Below are positions 10,618 to 22,151 of a DNA stretch of 64,000 nucleotides, piece by piece. Position 1 is the first letter of the stretch. Each line of letters opens with the position of its first letter. The stretch comes from Raphanus sativus (Eukaryota; Streptophyta; Magnoliopsida; Brassicales; Brassicaceae). The stretch lies in assembly GCF_000801105.2 (NCBI RefSeq), contig NC_079517.1:11656001-11720000 (forward strand). The letters run 5' to 3'. The notes under the pieces were generated by a model. That model was not told the origin of the DNA. It ran no database searches and saw only the letters and a list, made by a program, of their open reading frames with translations. Made by a program: the position numbers and the translations under genes.

Positions 10618-12886
10618 TATCAACACTAAAACATAAATATCTTAAACTAGACAAAATCATAAAATATTTGGCCCAAAACACAATCATGTATTAGAACATC
10701 ATTAATGGGAAAGATCCATTTGGAATTCTTAAAGCATGATTTTGACATTTTCCGGTTAAGAAACGTTTTTTATATATCTTATTTAAAATATGTTTTTAGT
10801 TTTTTTTTTAATTTAACAGTTAAGAAATGTATCTTATATTACATTAAAAATCCACGGTAAGAGACCTCGTTGATCATGATCTTATATTTTTGTCAAATTA
10901 TTCATGATTAAAACCTCACATAAAATACAGTAAAACTCAATAACTGAACAATATTGAAATTATATTACTTTATTAAATTTAGTAAGTCATTAATTTATAA
11001 AAGATTTTAAGATAGAAAATATGGTTTAATTAAAACTTTAACCATAGAAATTTAAGGAGACGGTAGCCAAACATTTTTGTATGATGAAGCATCAAGAATC
11101 CAGAAAATCAGTGAACTGAATGATGCTTTGGTGAGACTGTGTTTTGAATAAGGAGACGGTGAAGATAGAAACTCTGCCCCGTAGAGAAAGCGCGCTAACA
11201 CGGCATTTGTCAAAAGAAGAAAGGTTGAGGTCAAACTATCAACCAAACCAGATCCAAAAGATTCTCACTGATCCTTCCAATGGAGAACCACTTTATTTAC
11301 ATTGACTTTTACACAAACCTGACTCCTACATAAACCACCCATAGGCTCAAAGATAATGGCTCGCCCCATACCACCATCTAAAACGCAGCCACATACAGTT
11401 TTGCATATGGGTTTAAGCGTTTAGCTGCAGCAGACCTTGTCTTAGATGGACTTTCAATGTTTGCTTCTCCTTCGAAGAGGAAGCTTCGCCGTTGGGCTGC
11501 ATGCTACAGCGATCATGCAGCTGTTATACATCTCCAAAATGTTATGAAGATGATGTTGATGAACAATGGAAGCGTTTATGAGCCATGCAATGACGACTCG
11601 AGCATGCTGCTGAGTAGGGGATCAGAGATGAAGTAACTCAGAAATTCACAGCACACAGCTACATGCAGTAGCTTTTGCATGAGAATCATTTTCAAAGTGT
11701 AGTATTTTGGTTTTACTGCTTTGAACAGAAATTTAGGGAGTGGGCGAAAACCGTAGAAGATCTTATGGTTTCATTAAAGTATGAGCTGACTACAGTTTAT
11801 GTTATACTATCATATGCAATATCCGGGCTTCAATGTGACAATGTAAGATAGGTTGTGGTACTGTTCTCAAGTCCATGGCATAGCCCACAGTCATCTGGAG
11901 ACTACACAGAATTCAGAAGGTGCAACACATGTTCCACACAGTATACCTCTGTTCAACATGGATTAGACAAGCTTAGGCAAAACATCATACAACAGAACAA
12001 AGAGGATCAAGTTAGGATCTCACCTATTCTCTAAAGGAATATAAAAAATAATACTGTTTTCAAGTTATAACATATACTAAATACACTACAGACCGAAACA
12101 GATGATGCTTTTTCAATTTTCAGGTGCTGTGGATTTGGCTGATTGAGTGTAATAACTGTAGGCAGGACCGATCAATGTTTTCGGCCTAAACAAAACACAT
12201 AGCTAGTTATTAACAGTAAAGAAGGTGGCAATTTACTAGAGATGAAGACGGTGGAGAAGGCATCTGAGTTATATAAATTGAAAGGATATCTCTAGGCCAG
12301 AAAATCGTGAGATGTAGTCTGCTTATAGCCGCTTTAAATGTTGCTTATTGCCATGTAGTAACTTACATCCTTTGAACGTGCACATGCAGTTACAAAACAT
12401 AAGAATCAAGTGCCAGCATGGGTTACTAAGCCTGCTTCCAAATACGTTAAAATAGTGGATGGCCACGGTGAACACTAAGCAGCACCACGAGTTGATGGAA
12501 AATACGCTTTCATGCATAGTACTATCAACAATGGGTCAGAATGGATATAGATGATGAGGAACATCCAGTTTCCAATTAATCAAAGATAGCAGGTGCCGAG
12601 TTACATACACCTTGGTTGTAGTTAGAGACTCATAACCTGCAGACTAATGTAACATAGTACTAAGGAATAAAGATTGCAAAAGATATGATGGTCCAAAAGA
12701 GTTGAATCATTAGATAGACTCAAGAAAAAAAAAGAACTACAAGTCTTAAAAGAAAAGAAAATCCAATGCAACTAAAAGTTGCAAACGAGAAGAAAAACTG
12801 GTTAAATAAGTCCTAAAAATTTCAAAGCGCATAGTCTAATAAAATCGAGAAGAAACATTGTCTTTTTCTTTGGGTAATAACTCATT
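10618..12886. other. Region downstream of PAB5, unresolved
   Basis: From about 11050 on, base composition is less AT-rich than the Helitron zone and there are no transposon ends. It may hold the 3' UTR of PAB5 (nearest the stop at 12887) and another transcript or decayed gene on the minus strand. Splice-like sites and short open segments are present, but no full gene model holds together. Confidence 0.35.
11378..11503 (-). CDS. Possible terminal exon ending in a PAM2-like motif
   Basis: A 41-codon minus-strand open segment follows an acceptor-like CTGTAG and ends KRLNPYAKLYVAAF-stop. LNPxAxxY resembles the PAM2 peptide (consensus LNPxAxxFxP) that binds the MLLE domain of poly(A)-binding proteins. 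Upstream exons could not be joined in this frame, and another frame is also open here, so this may be a gene relic or chance. Confidence 0.2.
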   Translation of the reverse strand, partial: HAAQRRSFLFEGEANIESPSKTRSAAAKRLNPYAKLYVAAF

Positions 12887-15522
12887 TCACTCCGTTGAGG
12901 AGGGAGCAAACTGATCATCAACGGAAGAAACAGCTGTCGGATTAGCAGAGAGCCTGAGTACATCCAGAGCCATAGCCACTTTGGCCTTAAGAGCTTCAGG
13001 TGACTCAAGAAGGTGCAAGATCTCAGCTTGGTCCATCTCCAGCAACATCCCTGTCACTTTGGCCACATGAACTGGCTCCTGCTTTTCCACAAGTGGGTAA
13101 AGCTGCTCTCCAAGAATCTGTCATCATTACACAGTTCTCCTTCCATCAGTTACAAGTCTCAGATGTGATGAGAGATTTTACAAAAAGAGACACAAACCTG
13201 TGAGTGATTGGCAGGGCTAGCCAATGCCAAGGCAGAAGTGAGCTTAGAAATGGGGAGGAGAGCTGGCCTCTGTTGGTTTTGAGAAGCATTGTGAGAGATC
13301 GCAGATGCATCCAATGGTATGATGCCTTGTGGAGCAGATGCTTCCACACGATTCATCATATTACCCACACCTCCCATATATCTTCCATTGTGCTGCATAA
13401 TCTGCTCGTTCAAAAATAACAACATCCCACACACCAAGTTGAAAAATAACAAACAACCTTGCTAATAGTCATAGAGATGATGATACAAGGATAAAGTTTA
13501 CATACTTGTGGCTGCTGCTGGAAGTGGTGCTGCATGTTAGGAGCACCACGCCTGAACCCAACACGGGGACCAGGGTGGTTTTGCCTCTGAAGAGGGTAAG
13601 GCATCATGTAGTTAGCCGGGCCAGCACCCGGACGCACACCAGGCATGAACTGAAGTTGGTACCCATACCCCATAGGCTGTGAAGGCACCATACCTTGACC
13701 GTTCTGGCCCATGTAAATTTGATGGTGTGGCCCTGCAGCTGGCCCACCTGTTGGGTGATGATGGAACCCACCCATTGGTCCATTTGGTCTCATAGAAAAC
13801 ACAGTCTGAAATAAAACATAAAGAAAATCTGAGAACCAGTTTCAGAAAACAAAAGTGATACAGTTCACAGAGAGACAGAGGGATAAGAAACCTGAAGATG
13901 AGTCCTCCTCTCTTCCTTGCGTTGAGCAAAAGCAATGTAAAGAGGTTTCCTTCCTATCATCTTCCCATTCATTTCATTCAACTGTATAACCATCAGTACT
14001 ATTAGTATGTATATTTAAATGTCCAACAGTTTGTTTTTTTTTTTAATTTGAAACTTACAGCTCTTAAAGCTTCTTCAGGATTGGAGTAAGCAACAAAACC
14101 AAACCCTCTGCTCAAACCTTCTGGGTTCATCATGACCTAGACATATGATCACAAACAAAATCACTTTAGTTCAGCACTTTATACAACATCAAAACATGTT
14201 TTAAAAAAGCTAGAACAAGACCTTGCTTGAGGTCACAGTCCCATACTCAGAGAACATCTCCTTGAGCTTCTCATCATCATTCACACCATCATCAAGATTC
14301 TTCACATACAAATTGGTTCCGTTAGACTTCTCCAACCTCTCTTGCTCATACTTCCTCTTCAGCTCCTCTTCCCTCTCAGACTTCTTCTGCGCCCTCCCAA
14401 CGTACAACACATCCTCACCAAGACTGATCCCATTCATCTTCTCAACCGCTACCGCAGCCGCCTCAGGGCTCTCGAAATTCACAAACCCGAAACACCTCGA
14501 GTTCCCACTCTCATCTTTCACCACAACCGCACTGGAGATCTCTCCGTACTTCCCAAACGTCTTCTTGAGCTCCTCGTCAGTGATCTCCTTAGGAAGATTC
14601 TTCACGTAGACGTTAGTGAAACGCGGGACCGCACCGCTCTCGCGAGTCCTGTCCTGACGTCGGACAAAGGGTCCCACAAAGACTTGCTTGTCGTTGAGCA
14701 GCATCCCGTTGAGCTTGTCGATGGCTGCCTGAGCGGTTTCTTCCTTCTCGTACTGAACGAAGCCGTAGCCTTTCGACTTCCCCGTCCCGTCCATGGCTAC
14801 CTTGCACGAGAGAATGGTCCCGAAACTCGAGAAGGTGTCGTACAGGGCTTTGTTGTCGATGGTCCCGTCCAGGTTTTTGATGAAAACATTGCCTTTTCCG
14901 CTCAGTCTCGTGCTCGGGTCACGGTTCGAACGCATGATCCTGATGGGTCTCTCTCTGATCGGAGTATAGTTCAGAATATCCATTGCTCGCATGGCTGTTA
15001 CAATAATAATAACATTTTTTTTTAATAATCCATAACCATAACAATCAGTGCTCTAAAAATTGGTGTATATATCCTTGATTAACAAAAGATTATTCTAAAA
15101 AAAATGATCTAGAACACTAATCCTCTGTTAAACCTAATTAACTCATGACCAGTTTTTCAGCATTGATAAAATAATAATAAATAATTGAATTCGAAGATTT
15201 TAAAAGTACCATCATCGGGATTGGCGAAGTTGACGTAAGCGTATCCAAGAGAACGACGAGTCAAGTCGCGACAAACCCTAACTGTCTGGACAGGAGCCAC
15301 TTGGTTGAACAGATCCAACAGATGTGCCTCGTTGACACTTTGGTCCAAATCTCCGACGTAGAGGGAGGAGTTAGGGTGCGTTTGTAACGCCTCGGCCGCC
15401 GCAGCCGCGACGGCAGCTACCTGAGTCGCGTGAGGAGAGGCGACCGTAGCCGCTGGTTGATTGGGGACTTGATCAACCATCGCTGTCGTCGGGGCAATTC
15501 CAGATGCAACCGCCGCCGCCAT
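12887..15522 (-). CDS. PAB5: Poly(A)-binding protein, PAB5-like
   Basis: Seven exons: 15210-15522, 14222-14994, 14059-14136, 13892-13981, 13506-13805, 13198-13401 and 12887-13117, totalling 1989 nt for 662 residues. Four RRM domains come in order: the first from about residue 52 (LYVGDLD, RNP1 near 90-99), the second from about 139 (NVFIKNLD), then a third and fourth. A proline/glycine/methionine/glutamine-rich linker follows, and a C-terminal MLLE domain with [10 protein letters not shown] lies in the last exon. The protein binds mRNA poly(A) tails and, through MLLE, PAM2-bearing partners, in translation and mRNA stability. The N-terminus [19 protein letters not shown] and the gene order match Arabidopsis PAB5 (a reproductive-tissue member) rather than PAB2/4/8, as I recall them. 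All domains look intact. The start is the first ATG after a TG-repeat leader. Confidence 0.94.
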
Positions 15523-15540
15523 GTAGTTTAGGGTTTTTTT

Positions 15541-15600
15541 TCGTGTGTGTGTGTGTGTGTGCGCGAGACAGCGAGAGAGATTGTGATTGTGTGTTTTACG
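15541..15600 (-). promoter_or_regulatory. PAB5 5' leader with dinucleotide repeat
   Basis: Just upstream of the PAB5 start lies a run of about nine TG units (CA on the sense strand) followed by a GA-rich stretch. Such pyrimidine/purine runs are typical of plant 5' leaders. Confidence 0.6.
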
Positions 15601-15812
15601 ATCTTTTAAATCTTTCTTGAGAATATTTTGCGAGATTTTTATTTATTTGATATTTTGATTTTGATTTTTTTCCTTTTTTGATATCTTCGGAGAAACGGTA
15701 AGAGTGTGGAAGATGTGTTGTTGTGTATTTATACATTCGGCTAACTAACGAATCGGTCCGTACGAATCTGAGTTCGAACTGATGTGTCTCTTCGGTTTTG
15801 ACCGAGTTTTAC

Positions 15813-15822
15813 GTGGGCCCAT
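15813..15822. promoter_or_regulatory. Site II-like GTGGGCCCAT element upstream of PAB5
   Basis: GTGGGCCCAT contains the palindromic TGGGCC(C)A core bound by TCP factors in promoters of plant translation and growth genes. It lies about 290 bp upstream of the PAB5 ATG. Function is inferred from the motif only. Confidence 0.45.
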
Positions 15823-16331
15823 TAAGCTTAACAAATAACGTACAACGTGGTGCCACGTGTCCTCTTCTTTGGTCTTTTGATATGTTTTTCACTCCATTCT
15901 TTTTGTCGCCTTTTATTGTGCATCTTCAAGAGTAACGTGGATATTCAATTTGACTAGATCTAATTATATCCTCTACTTTTGCGTTTCTTATGATTTGACC
16001 ACTTTACATGCAGGAAAGTACTCTGATAGAAGAGGATGTTACATACCAAAACATAGGTCAAAATCTTATAATTGGTAAAAGAAAACATGAATTGTACTAG
16101 ACTTTTGTGTTCAAAATATTAAAGAGATAAAGCAATGAGAAACTATTAAGGTTATGAATGGGGGAGGCAGGAGAGAGGCAGTTCATTAGGTGTTGCAGGA
16201 GAACTGTTTTTAGCTCCCATTCACTATTTTCTGTCTTTAAAATATATTTTGCAGGAGATCTGTAGGCAGTACATATTTTTTGTCTTTTAGTAAAAAAAAA
16301 ACAGTTCTCCCACATGCAGTTTTGTTTACTA

Positions 16332-16570
16332 CTCCCTCCGTTTCGAATTATATGTCGTTTTGGAGCAAAATTTTCGTTTCAAAATAAGTGTCGTTTTATG
16401 ATTTCAATGCAAAATTTATTGACTTTTTAATCTAATCTATTTTTCTATTGGTTGAAATCTAATTAGGTGTATTGGTAATGATGTTTTTATCTAGTAAATA
16501 TACAAAATTAAATGTTTTATTAATCTGTGTGCCGAAGTCTAGAACGACAAATAAATTGAAACGGAGGGAG
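16332..16570. mobile_element. Stowaway MITE (Tc1/Mariner-derived)
   Basis: Terminal inverted repeats CTCCCTCCGTTTC and GAAACGGAGGGAG bound a 239-bp AT-rich element flanked by TA on both sides (16330-16331 and 16571-16572). This is the classic Stowaway structure. Similarity between the ends extends further inward (ATGTCGTTTT versus TTGTCGTTCT). It has no coding capacity and lies about 0.8 kb upstream of PAB5. Confidence 0.93.
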
Positions 16571-16817
16571 TAGTATTTTGTGGTGGTTCAACCATTTTTC
16601 TTTTTCTTTTGACCAATAAATAATTTTATTACGAAGTAATAATATATTTGATATTCTTCTATTAAAATTATATTTTACTCAATTTAACTAACAACTTTTA
16701 CAATACAAAATTCTCACTGTTTACTTATCTTTTTTTTTTGTTATATAAGGTTTAACATTTATCTAAATGATTTATATGAGGTGTGTTTTCTTAATTATGT
16801 AAATGTATGATATTGTT

Positions 16818-16820
<3 letters not shown>

Positions 16821-16850
<30 letters not shown>
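16821..16850. repeat. (AT)15 microsatellite
   Basis: Thirty bases of perfect AT dinucleotide. Confidence 0.97.
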
Positions 16851-16852
<2 letters not shown>

Positions 16853-17304
16853 AAATAGACATATTTGGTTAATTACTAATATTTTCATATTTTAATCTTA
16901 TAAATACAATGAGTGCAATATTCGTTGTTATTTATTAATATATTATATATTTTATTTTTATTTTTATTATTTAAATATATAATCTATTTTAAATTGTTTT
17001 TCTCATTATAAATTGTAATTAGATGTTAAAATCGTGATCCGATTCGATATTAAAATCTGATATTTTTAAATTCAAGTAAAAATTGTAATTTTGAAAAATT
17101 ATAAAACTTTCATATCTTTCTAATTTCTTTCTAAATAAATTAATTCATATTTTATATAATTTTGTTTTCTATTTTCATATCTTTATATTTTAACAGATAT
17201 AAAATTATATCAAAATAATTTTATAGATATACTTATATACATGCATTTAATTTAAAGTTAAGTTAAAATTTAATATCAGGTCAGTTCCGTTATAATAAAT
17301 GTAA

Positions 17305-17413
17305 TAAACTGTTTGATTTGTTTGATCTACATTTGATCCGCTTGATCTGCATGATCTGCACTTGATCTGCTTGATTTGCATGATTTGCTTGATCTGCACC
17401 GTTTGATCTGCTT
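17305..17413. repeat. Imperfect minisatellite of TTGATCTGC(A/T)
   Basis: The core TTGATCTGC or TTGATTTGC is repeated roughly nine to eleven times with spacing alternating around 8-12 bases. It stands out from AT-rich surroundings. It could be internal repeat content of an old transposon. Confidence 0.8.
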
Positions 17414-18391
17414 TTACCATTCGAACCCTAAATATTCATGAGAAACATATATAACATGTGTTTGTAAAATGAATAGTTTATTTTCTTAAAACATTAATTA
17501 AAATTTTAATTATAATTATAATAAACTATTACTCTGTCTGTTTCACAAAGAGTCACTTAGACATTTTTCACATATATTAAAAATTAATTGAAATGCATTT
17601 GTGATATTATCTATTTTACCAATAACATTTTAGATGAATAAATTTATTTATTAGATCAATGAATTTTGTAATTAATATTAAATTGACAGTAAATAGAAGT
17701 TGTATTGAAATTCTGAAACAAAATACGACAAAAAATGTTAAAGTAAACACCTAACATGAAAATATTCTTGTATTCAGATTTTCAAATACAATAATTTCTC
17801 AACGAGGATGCGTTTTATGATGAGATCTTCAGTGAGAGACTGTGAGTAACAATAACTTCTTCTAACATCCAATGTGAATATGATTCCAACATGTGTGAAA
17901 AAGTAGCAGGCAGCTATTTGCTTTTATATGTTAGAATGTTGTTGGTATTTGGAACTAATAGTGAATTCAGATCAAATTGTATTTAACAATTTTTGCTATT
18001 TCAATTTGTACATGCCTACTTTTGTAGATGAATTCATTCAATAATTTTTAATAACTTTGTCGGACAGATTATTTGGTTAAAATGTGTTGTCCTTGACCCA
18101 TATACTGTATCCATTTGTTCACAGTTATTAACATTCAAAATATTAAGTTCGTGTGAAAAGTTACTACATAGAGTCAAATTCTTATAGATTCTTATAGACA
18201 TTTCCCTATCATTGTCTACCATAACATGATACGACTCTCAATTGAATTTTCAAATGTACCAAGGTCCGACAAAAATATAATCAAGAAAACTAGTGTCCGG
18301 TTGTAGTTTTTTTTTTTTTTTGCAACTGTAAGATGTTTCATCAGGACAGTCTTATTACTTTTACTCTACTTTTGGGTTTCCAGAAGATTAA

Positions 18392-20022
18392 TGTAACACC
18401 CGTCTCCTCCTCTCTCGAGACCGGCGTGCTACTTACCAAAAAGATACCAAATTAAACCGAATTATTTAAAACCTAAAAATATTAAAAATATTTAATAAAA
18501 TATATCCACAAGAAATATATCTTTAAAATCAATTATAAAAATATGTCAAATAAGTCGAGTTGAAAATCGAAATAAAATACGACAATCCCAAGACACCATC
18601 CGTCCAGATATCCGACTACTCGTCAAGCTCACCTGCAAGGAGAAAAGAGGGGTGAGCAACAGGGGAGTCACTCAGTGAGGTATGGGATGCTAATCCCGAA
18701 ATCCATAGACCCGGACATAGTACTCGAATAAATATAATTTAACCCTAACATGAGTCAAACACGGTACCTAAAGTACCCATAAAACAAACAATGGTCCTAG
18801 CGGGGTGCACTCCCGCTGCCCAATAAAAGGCCAAAAACTCCGCCGACAAAGTGCTCGGTAACACACGCCCGTAGACGATTTATCGACCTCGAAGCCTTGG
18901 CACAACAGGTCGACTAAGCTGTGCCGCAGCATCTCCACACCAAATCATCAAATCTACTGGTCCCCGGCCGGCACACAGAATTACGTCTCTGTGGTCGGCT
19001 AACATCCTAATCACCTCAATATAAAATATATCTATATATAATCAATTATATGACCAAGCATTGTTAAACCATCTAACACCCTAATTCCATTTTATCAAAG
19101 AACCTAAAACTAAGCAAGCAAAGACAGACTCGATTTCACGCAAACGGAACATATTAGAAATTAAATTAGACTTTTCCGAAATTCTAAACCGTGTACGAGA
19201 AGTTCAGGAATAGACCCTCACCTTTGCCATATCGGAGAACTAGAAACAAGGCGAAATAACAAGATGACTTGAACAACAAGAAAACTCAAGGTTTCTCCTT
19301 GGGTCTTGATCTCTCATCAATGGCGCATAAAGGCAGATCAAACGCATCACATGGCAGTTCGGCAAAAAGCAAGAGATTAATTAATTAAGACCAAGGCTCA
19401 TGGTTGGAATTACTTGCTTATCAAGAACACAAGGAAAAATAGATTCTCCTATGCATGAACTCACGTTTGACCAAATAACACAGTTAAGAGTCATTAGTAT
19501 AACATGACATCACGTAAGGGAAGGGAGAGGCCTTACGTTCATCCCATGAACATGAATATAGATCGCATTGGAAAGGACGAGTGGTGATGAGTGCGACATG
19601 GATCTCCGGTGACATTCAACTCACGGCTGAACAGCTTACGCCCGCGGTGATAATACGGTGGTCCGGCTTCACCTTCTCTTCTCGTCTCGGTCATGTTCAG
19701 CGTCTAAAGGATCCGGTACATAACTTCACCATCATGGCTGCAGCGGCACAGAACGAAGCATGTGATGGTAGGGACTTCACCTCCGGTGAGCGTGGTGACT
19801 CTGGTGGTGAAGGACGATGGCTGCGGCAACGAACGAGTGATGATAGTGGCTTCTTTTTTTGATCGCCATTAAAAGAGATGGGTGCGGCTAGGGTAGGGAA
19901 GAGGAGGAGATGCATACGTTTTATATATGTATCCAAGTTTGGGTTAAACCAAAATTGGTTTGGTCCAATTTAATTAAAGAGAAAACCAAATCAACTCCGG
20001 TTAAGGAAACCGGGTCGTTACA
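18392..20022 (-). repeat. 3' LTR (left copy)
   Basis: It begins TGTAACACCC and ends CGTTACA on the plus strand. The 93-codon plus-strand frame at 19581-19862 is antisense to the element and recurs only because the LTR is duplicated. Confidence 0.95.
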
Positions 20023-20036
20023 ATTCTTCCCCACTT
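20023..20036 (-). other. Polypurine tract of the LTR element
   Basis: Minus-strand AAGTGGGGAAGAAT directly abuts the 3' LTR, the position where plus-strand synthesis is primed. Confidence 0.75.
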
Positions 20037-20316
20037 AACTGGAATTCGTCCCGAATTCTAGACGACACCCGAAAGAAACTTCAACGACTATGAAAGAAAG
20101 AAGAACACGAGATAAATGAAACGAAATGAAACGAAATGAAACTTGGTCTTCTCCTGCAAAAATAAAAGAGTTCAAAATGCTAATATCTAACGAGTGATAC
20201 TAAATCGAATGGTGTCGGTTTTATTTTTCAAAACTCCCAATCCCAAACACTTTGAAAATCGTTGAAACACAAGTCCCCATAAATCCCCATCCCGGGTCGG
20301 AGCCGGGACGGAACCC

Positions 20317-20328
20317 GCTCTGATACCA
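20317..20328 (-). other. tRNA-Met primer-binding site
   Basis: Minus-strand TGGTATCAGAGC lies three bases inside the 5' LTR. This is the standard initiator-tRNA-Met primer site of plant LTR retrotransposons and fixes the element's orientation. Confidence 0.92.
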
Positions 20329-20331
20329 AAT

Positions 20332-21963
20332 TGTAACACCCGTCTCCTCCTCTCTCGAGACCGGCGTGCTACTTACCAAAAAGATACCAAATTAAACCGA
20401 ATTATTTAAAACCTAAAAATATTAAAAATATTTAATAAAATATATCCACAAGAAATATATCTTTAAAATCAATGATAAAAATATGTCAAATAAGTCGAGT
20501 TGAAAATCGAAATAAAATACGACAATCCCAAGACACCATCCGTCCAGATATCCGACTACTCGTCAAGCTCACCTGCAAGGAGAAAAGAGGGGTGAGCAAC
20601 AAGGGAGTCACTCAGTGAGGTATGGGATGCTAATCCCGAAATCCATAGACCCAGACATAGTACTTCGAATAAATATAATTTAACCCTAACATGAGTCAAA
20701 CACGGTACCTCAAGTACCCATAAAACAAACAATGGTCCTAGCGGGGTGCACTCCCGCTGCCCAATAAAAGGCCAAAAACTCCGCCGACAAAGTGCTCGGT
20801 AACACACGCCCGTAGACGATTTATCGACCTCGAAGCCTTGGCACAACAGGTCGACTAAGCTGTGCCGCAGCATCTCCACACCAAATCATCAAATCTACTG
20901 GTCCCCGGCCGGCACACAGAATTACGTCTCTGTGGTCGGCTAACATCCTAATCACCTCAATATAAAATATATCTATATATAATCAATTATATGACCAAAC
21001 ATTGTTAAACCATCTAACACCCTAATTCCATTTTATCAAAGAACCTAAAACTAAGCAAGCAAAGACAGACTCGATTTCACGCAAACGGAACATATTAGAA
21101 ATTAAATTAGACTTTTCCGAAATTCTAAACCGTGTACGAGAAGTTCAGGAATAGACCCTCACCTTTGCCATATCGGAGAACTAGAAACAAGGCGAAATAA
21201 CAAGATGACTTGAACAACAAGAAAACTCAAGGTTTCTCCTTGGGTCTTGATCTCTCATCAATGGCGCATAAAGGCAGATCAAACGCATCACATGGCAGTT
21301 CGGCAAAAAGCAAGAGATTAATTAATTAAGACCAAGGCTCATGGTTGGAATTACTTGCTTATCAAGAACACAAGGAAAAATAGATTCTCCTATGCATGAA
21401 CTCACGTTTGACCAAATAACACAGTTAAGAGTCATTAGTATAACATGACATCACGTAAGGGAAGGGAGAGGCCTTACGTTCATCCCATGAACATGAATAT
21501 AGATCGCATTGGAAAGGACGAGTGGTGATGAGTGCGACATGGATCTCCGGTGACATTCAACTCACGGCTGAACAGCTTACGCCCGCGGTGATAATACGGT
21601 GGTCCGGCTTCACCTTCTCTTCTCGTCTCGGTCATGTTCAGCGTCTAAAGGATCCGGTACATAACTTCACCATCATGGCTGCAGCGGCACAGAACGAAGC
21701 ATGTGATGGTAGGGACTTCACCTCCGGTGAGCGTGGTGACTCTGGTGGTGAAGGACGATGGCTGCGGCAACGAACGAGTGATGATAGTGGCTTCTTTTTT
21801 TGATCGCCATTAAAAGAGATGGGTGCGGCTAGGGTAGGGAAGAGGAGGAGATGCATACGTTTTATATATGTATCCAAGTTTGGGTTAAACCAAAATTGGT
21901 TTGGTCCAATTTAATTAAAGAGAAAACCAAATCAACTCCGGTTAAGGAAACCGGGTCGTTACA
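20332..21963 (-). repeat. 5' LTR (right copy)
   Basis: Nearly identical to the left copy. Differences seen include one T/G change near 20474, an extra T near 20665 and a G/A change near 20999. Being the 5' LTR, it would hold the element's promoter, pointing away from the neighbouring gene at 22152. Confidence 0.95.
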
Positions 21964-22151
21964 ATTAAACTATATATTTCCACTCGCATACACATGAAAA
22001 CGCATAAAACTATAAAAGTTCAACAGATGCAAATGGAGAGAATGATTGCCCTCTTGCTTCTGAAAGCAAGCAATTTGGCGCCTCAAGGCCATATCAAAGG
22101 CCTGGGAAACGACCACGTTTACAAGGGAAACGAGTGTTAAGGTCTCTGACA

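Larger units (their letters stand above)
16573..18391. other. AT-rich intergenic DNA
   Basis: No gene is seen. It holds an AT microsatellite and the TTGATCTGC-type minisatellite listed separately. A short open frame at 18034-18222 on the minus strand has no recognisable features. Confidence 0.5.
18392..21963 (-). mobile_element. Young non-autonomous LTR retrotransposon
   Basis: Two direct repeats of 1631 and 1632 bp (18392-20022 and 20332-21963) start TG, end CA and are flanked by the 5-bp target duplication ATTAA (18387-18391 and 21964-21968). The element reads on the minus strand. Next to the right-hand LTR is TGGTATCAGAGC (20317-20328), complementary to initiator tRNA-Met, the primer-binding site. 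Next to the left-hand LTR is a purine tract AAGTGGGGAAGAAT (20023-20036). The interior is only 309 bp with no gag or pol, so the element needs proteins from a relative. The end GGACGAATTCC..AAGTGGGG..TGTAAC resembles Ty3/gypsy chromovirus elements (inference). By eye the LTRs differ by five substitutions and one 1-bp indel, meaning recent insertion. Confidence 0.95.

Noticed and set aside
14342..15025. 227-codon plus-strand open frame
   Set aside because: It is the antisense of the large RRM-coding exon of PAB5; GC-rich codon bias on the real strand keeps the antisense frame open.
17529..17745. Possible third Stowaway-like MITE (CTGTCTGTTTCACAAAGAG and CTGAAACAAAATACGAC)
   Set aside because: Only part of the left end matches the family and the right end lacks GGAGGGAG and TA; too degenerate to define.
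19581..21803. Two identical 93-codon plus-strand frames (19581-19862, 21522-21803), and matching 79-codon minus-strand frames
   Set aside because: They lie inside the two LTRs and are identical only because the LTR is duplicated; no domain is recognisable and the 93-codon frames are antisense to the element.
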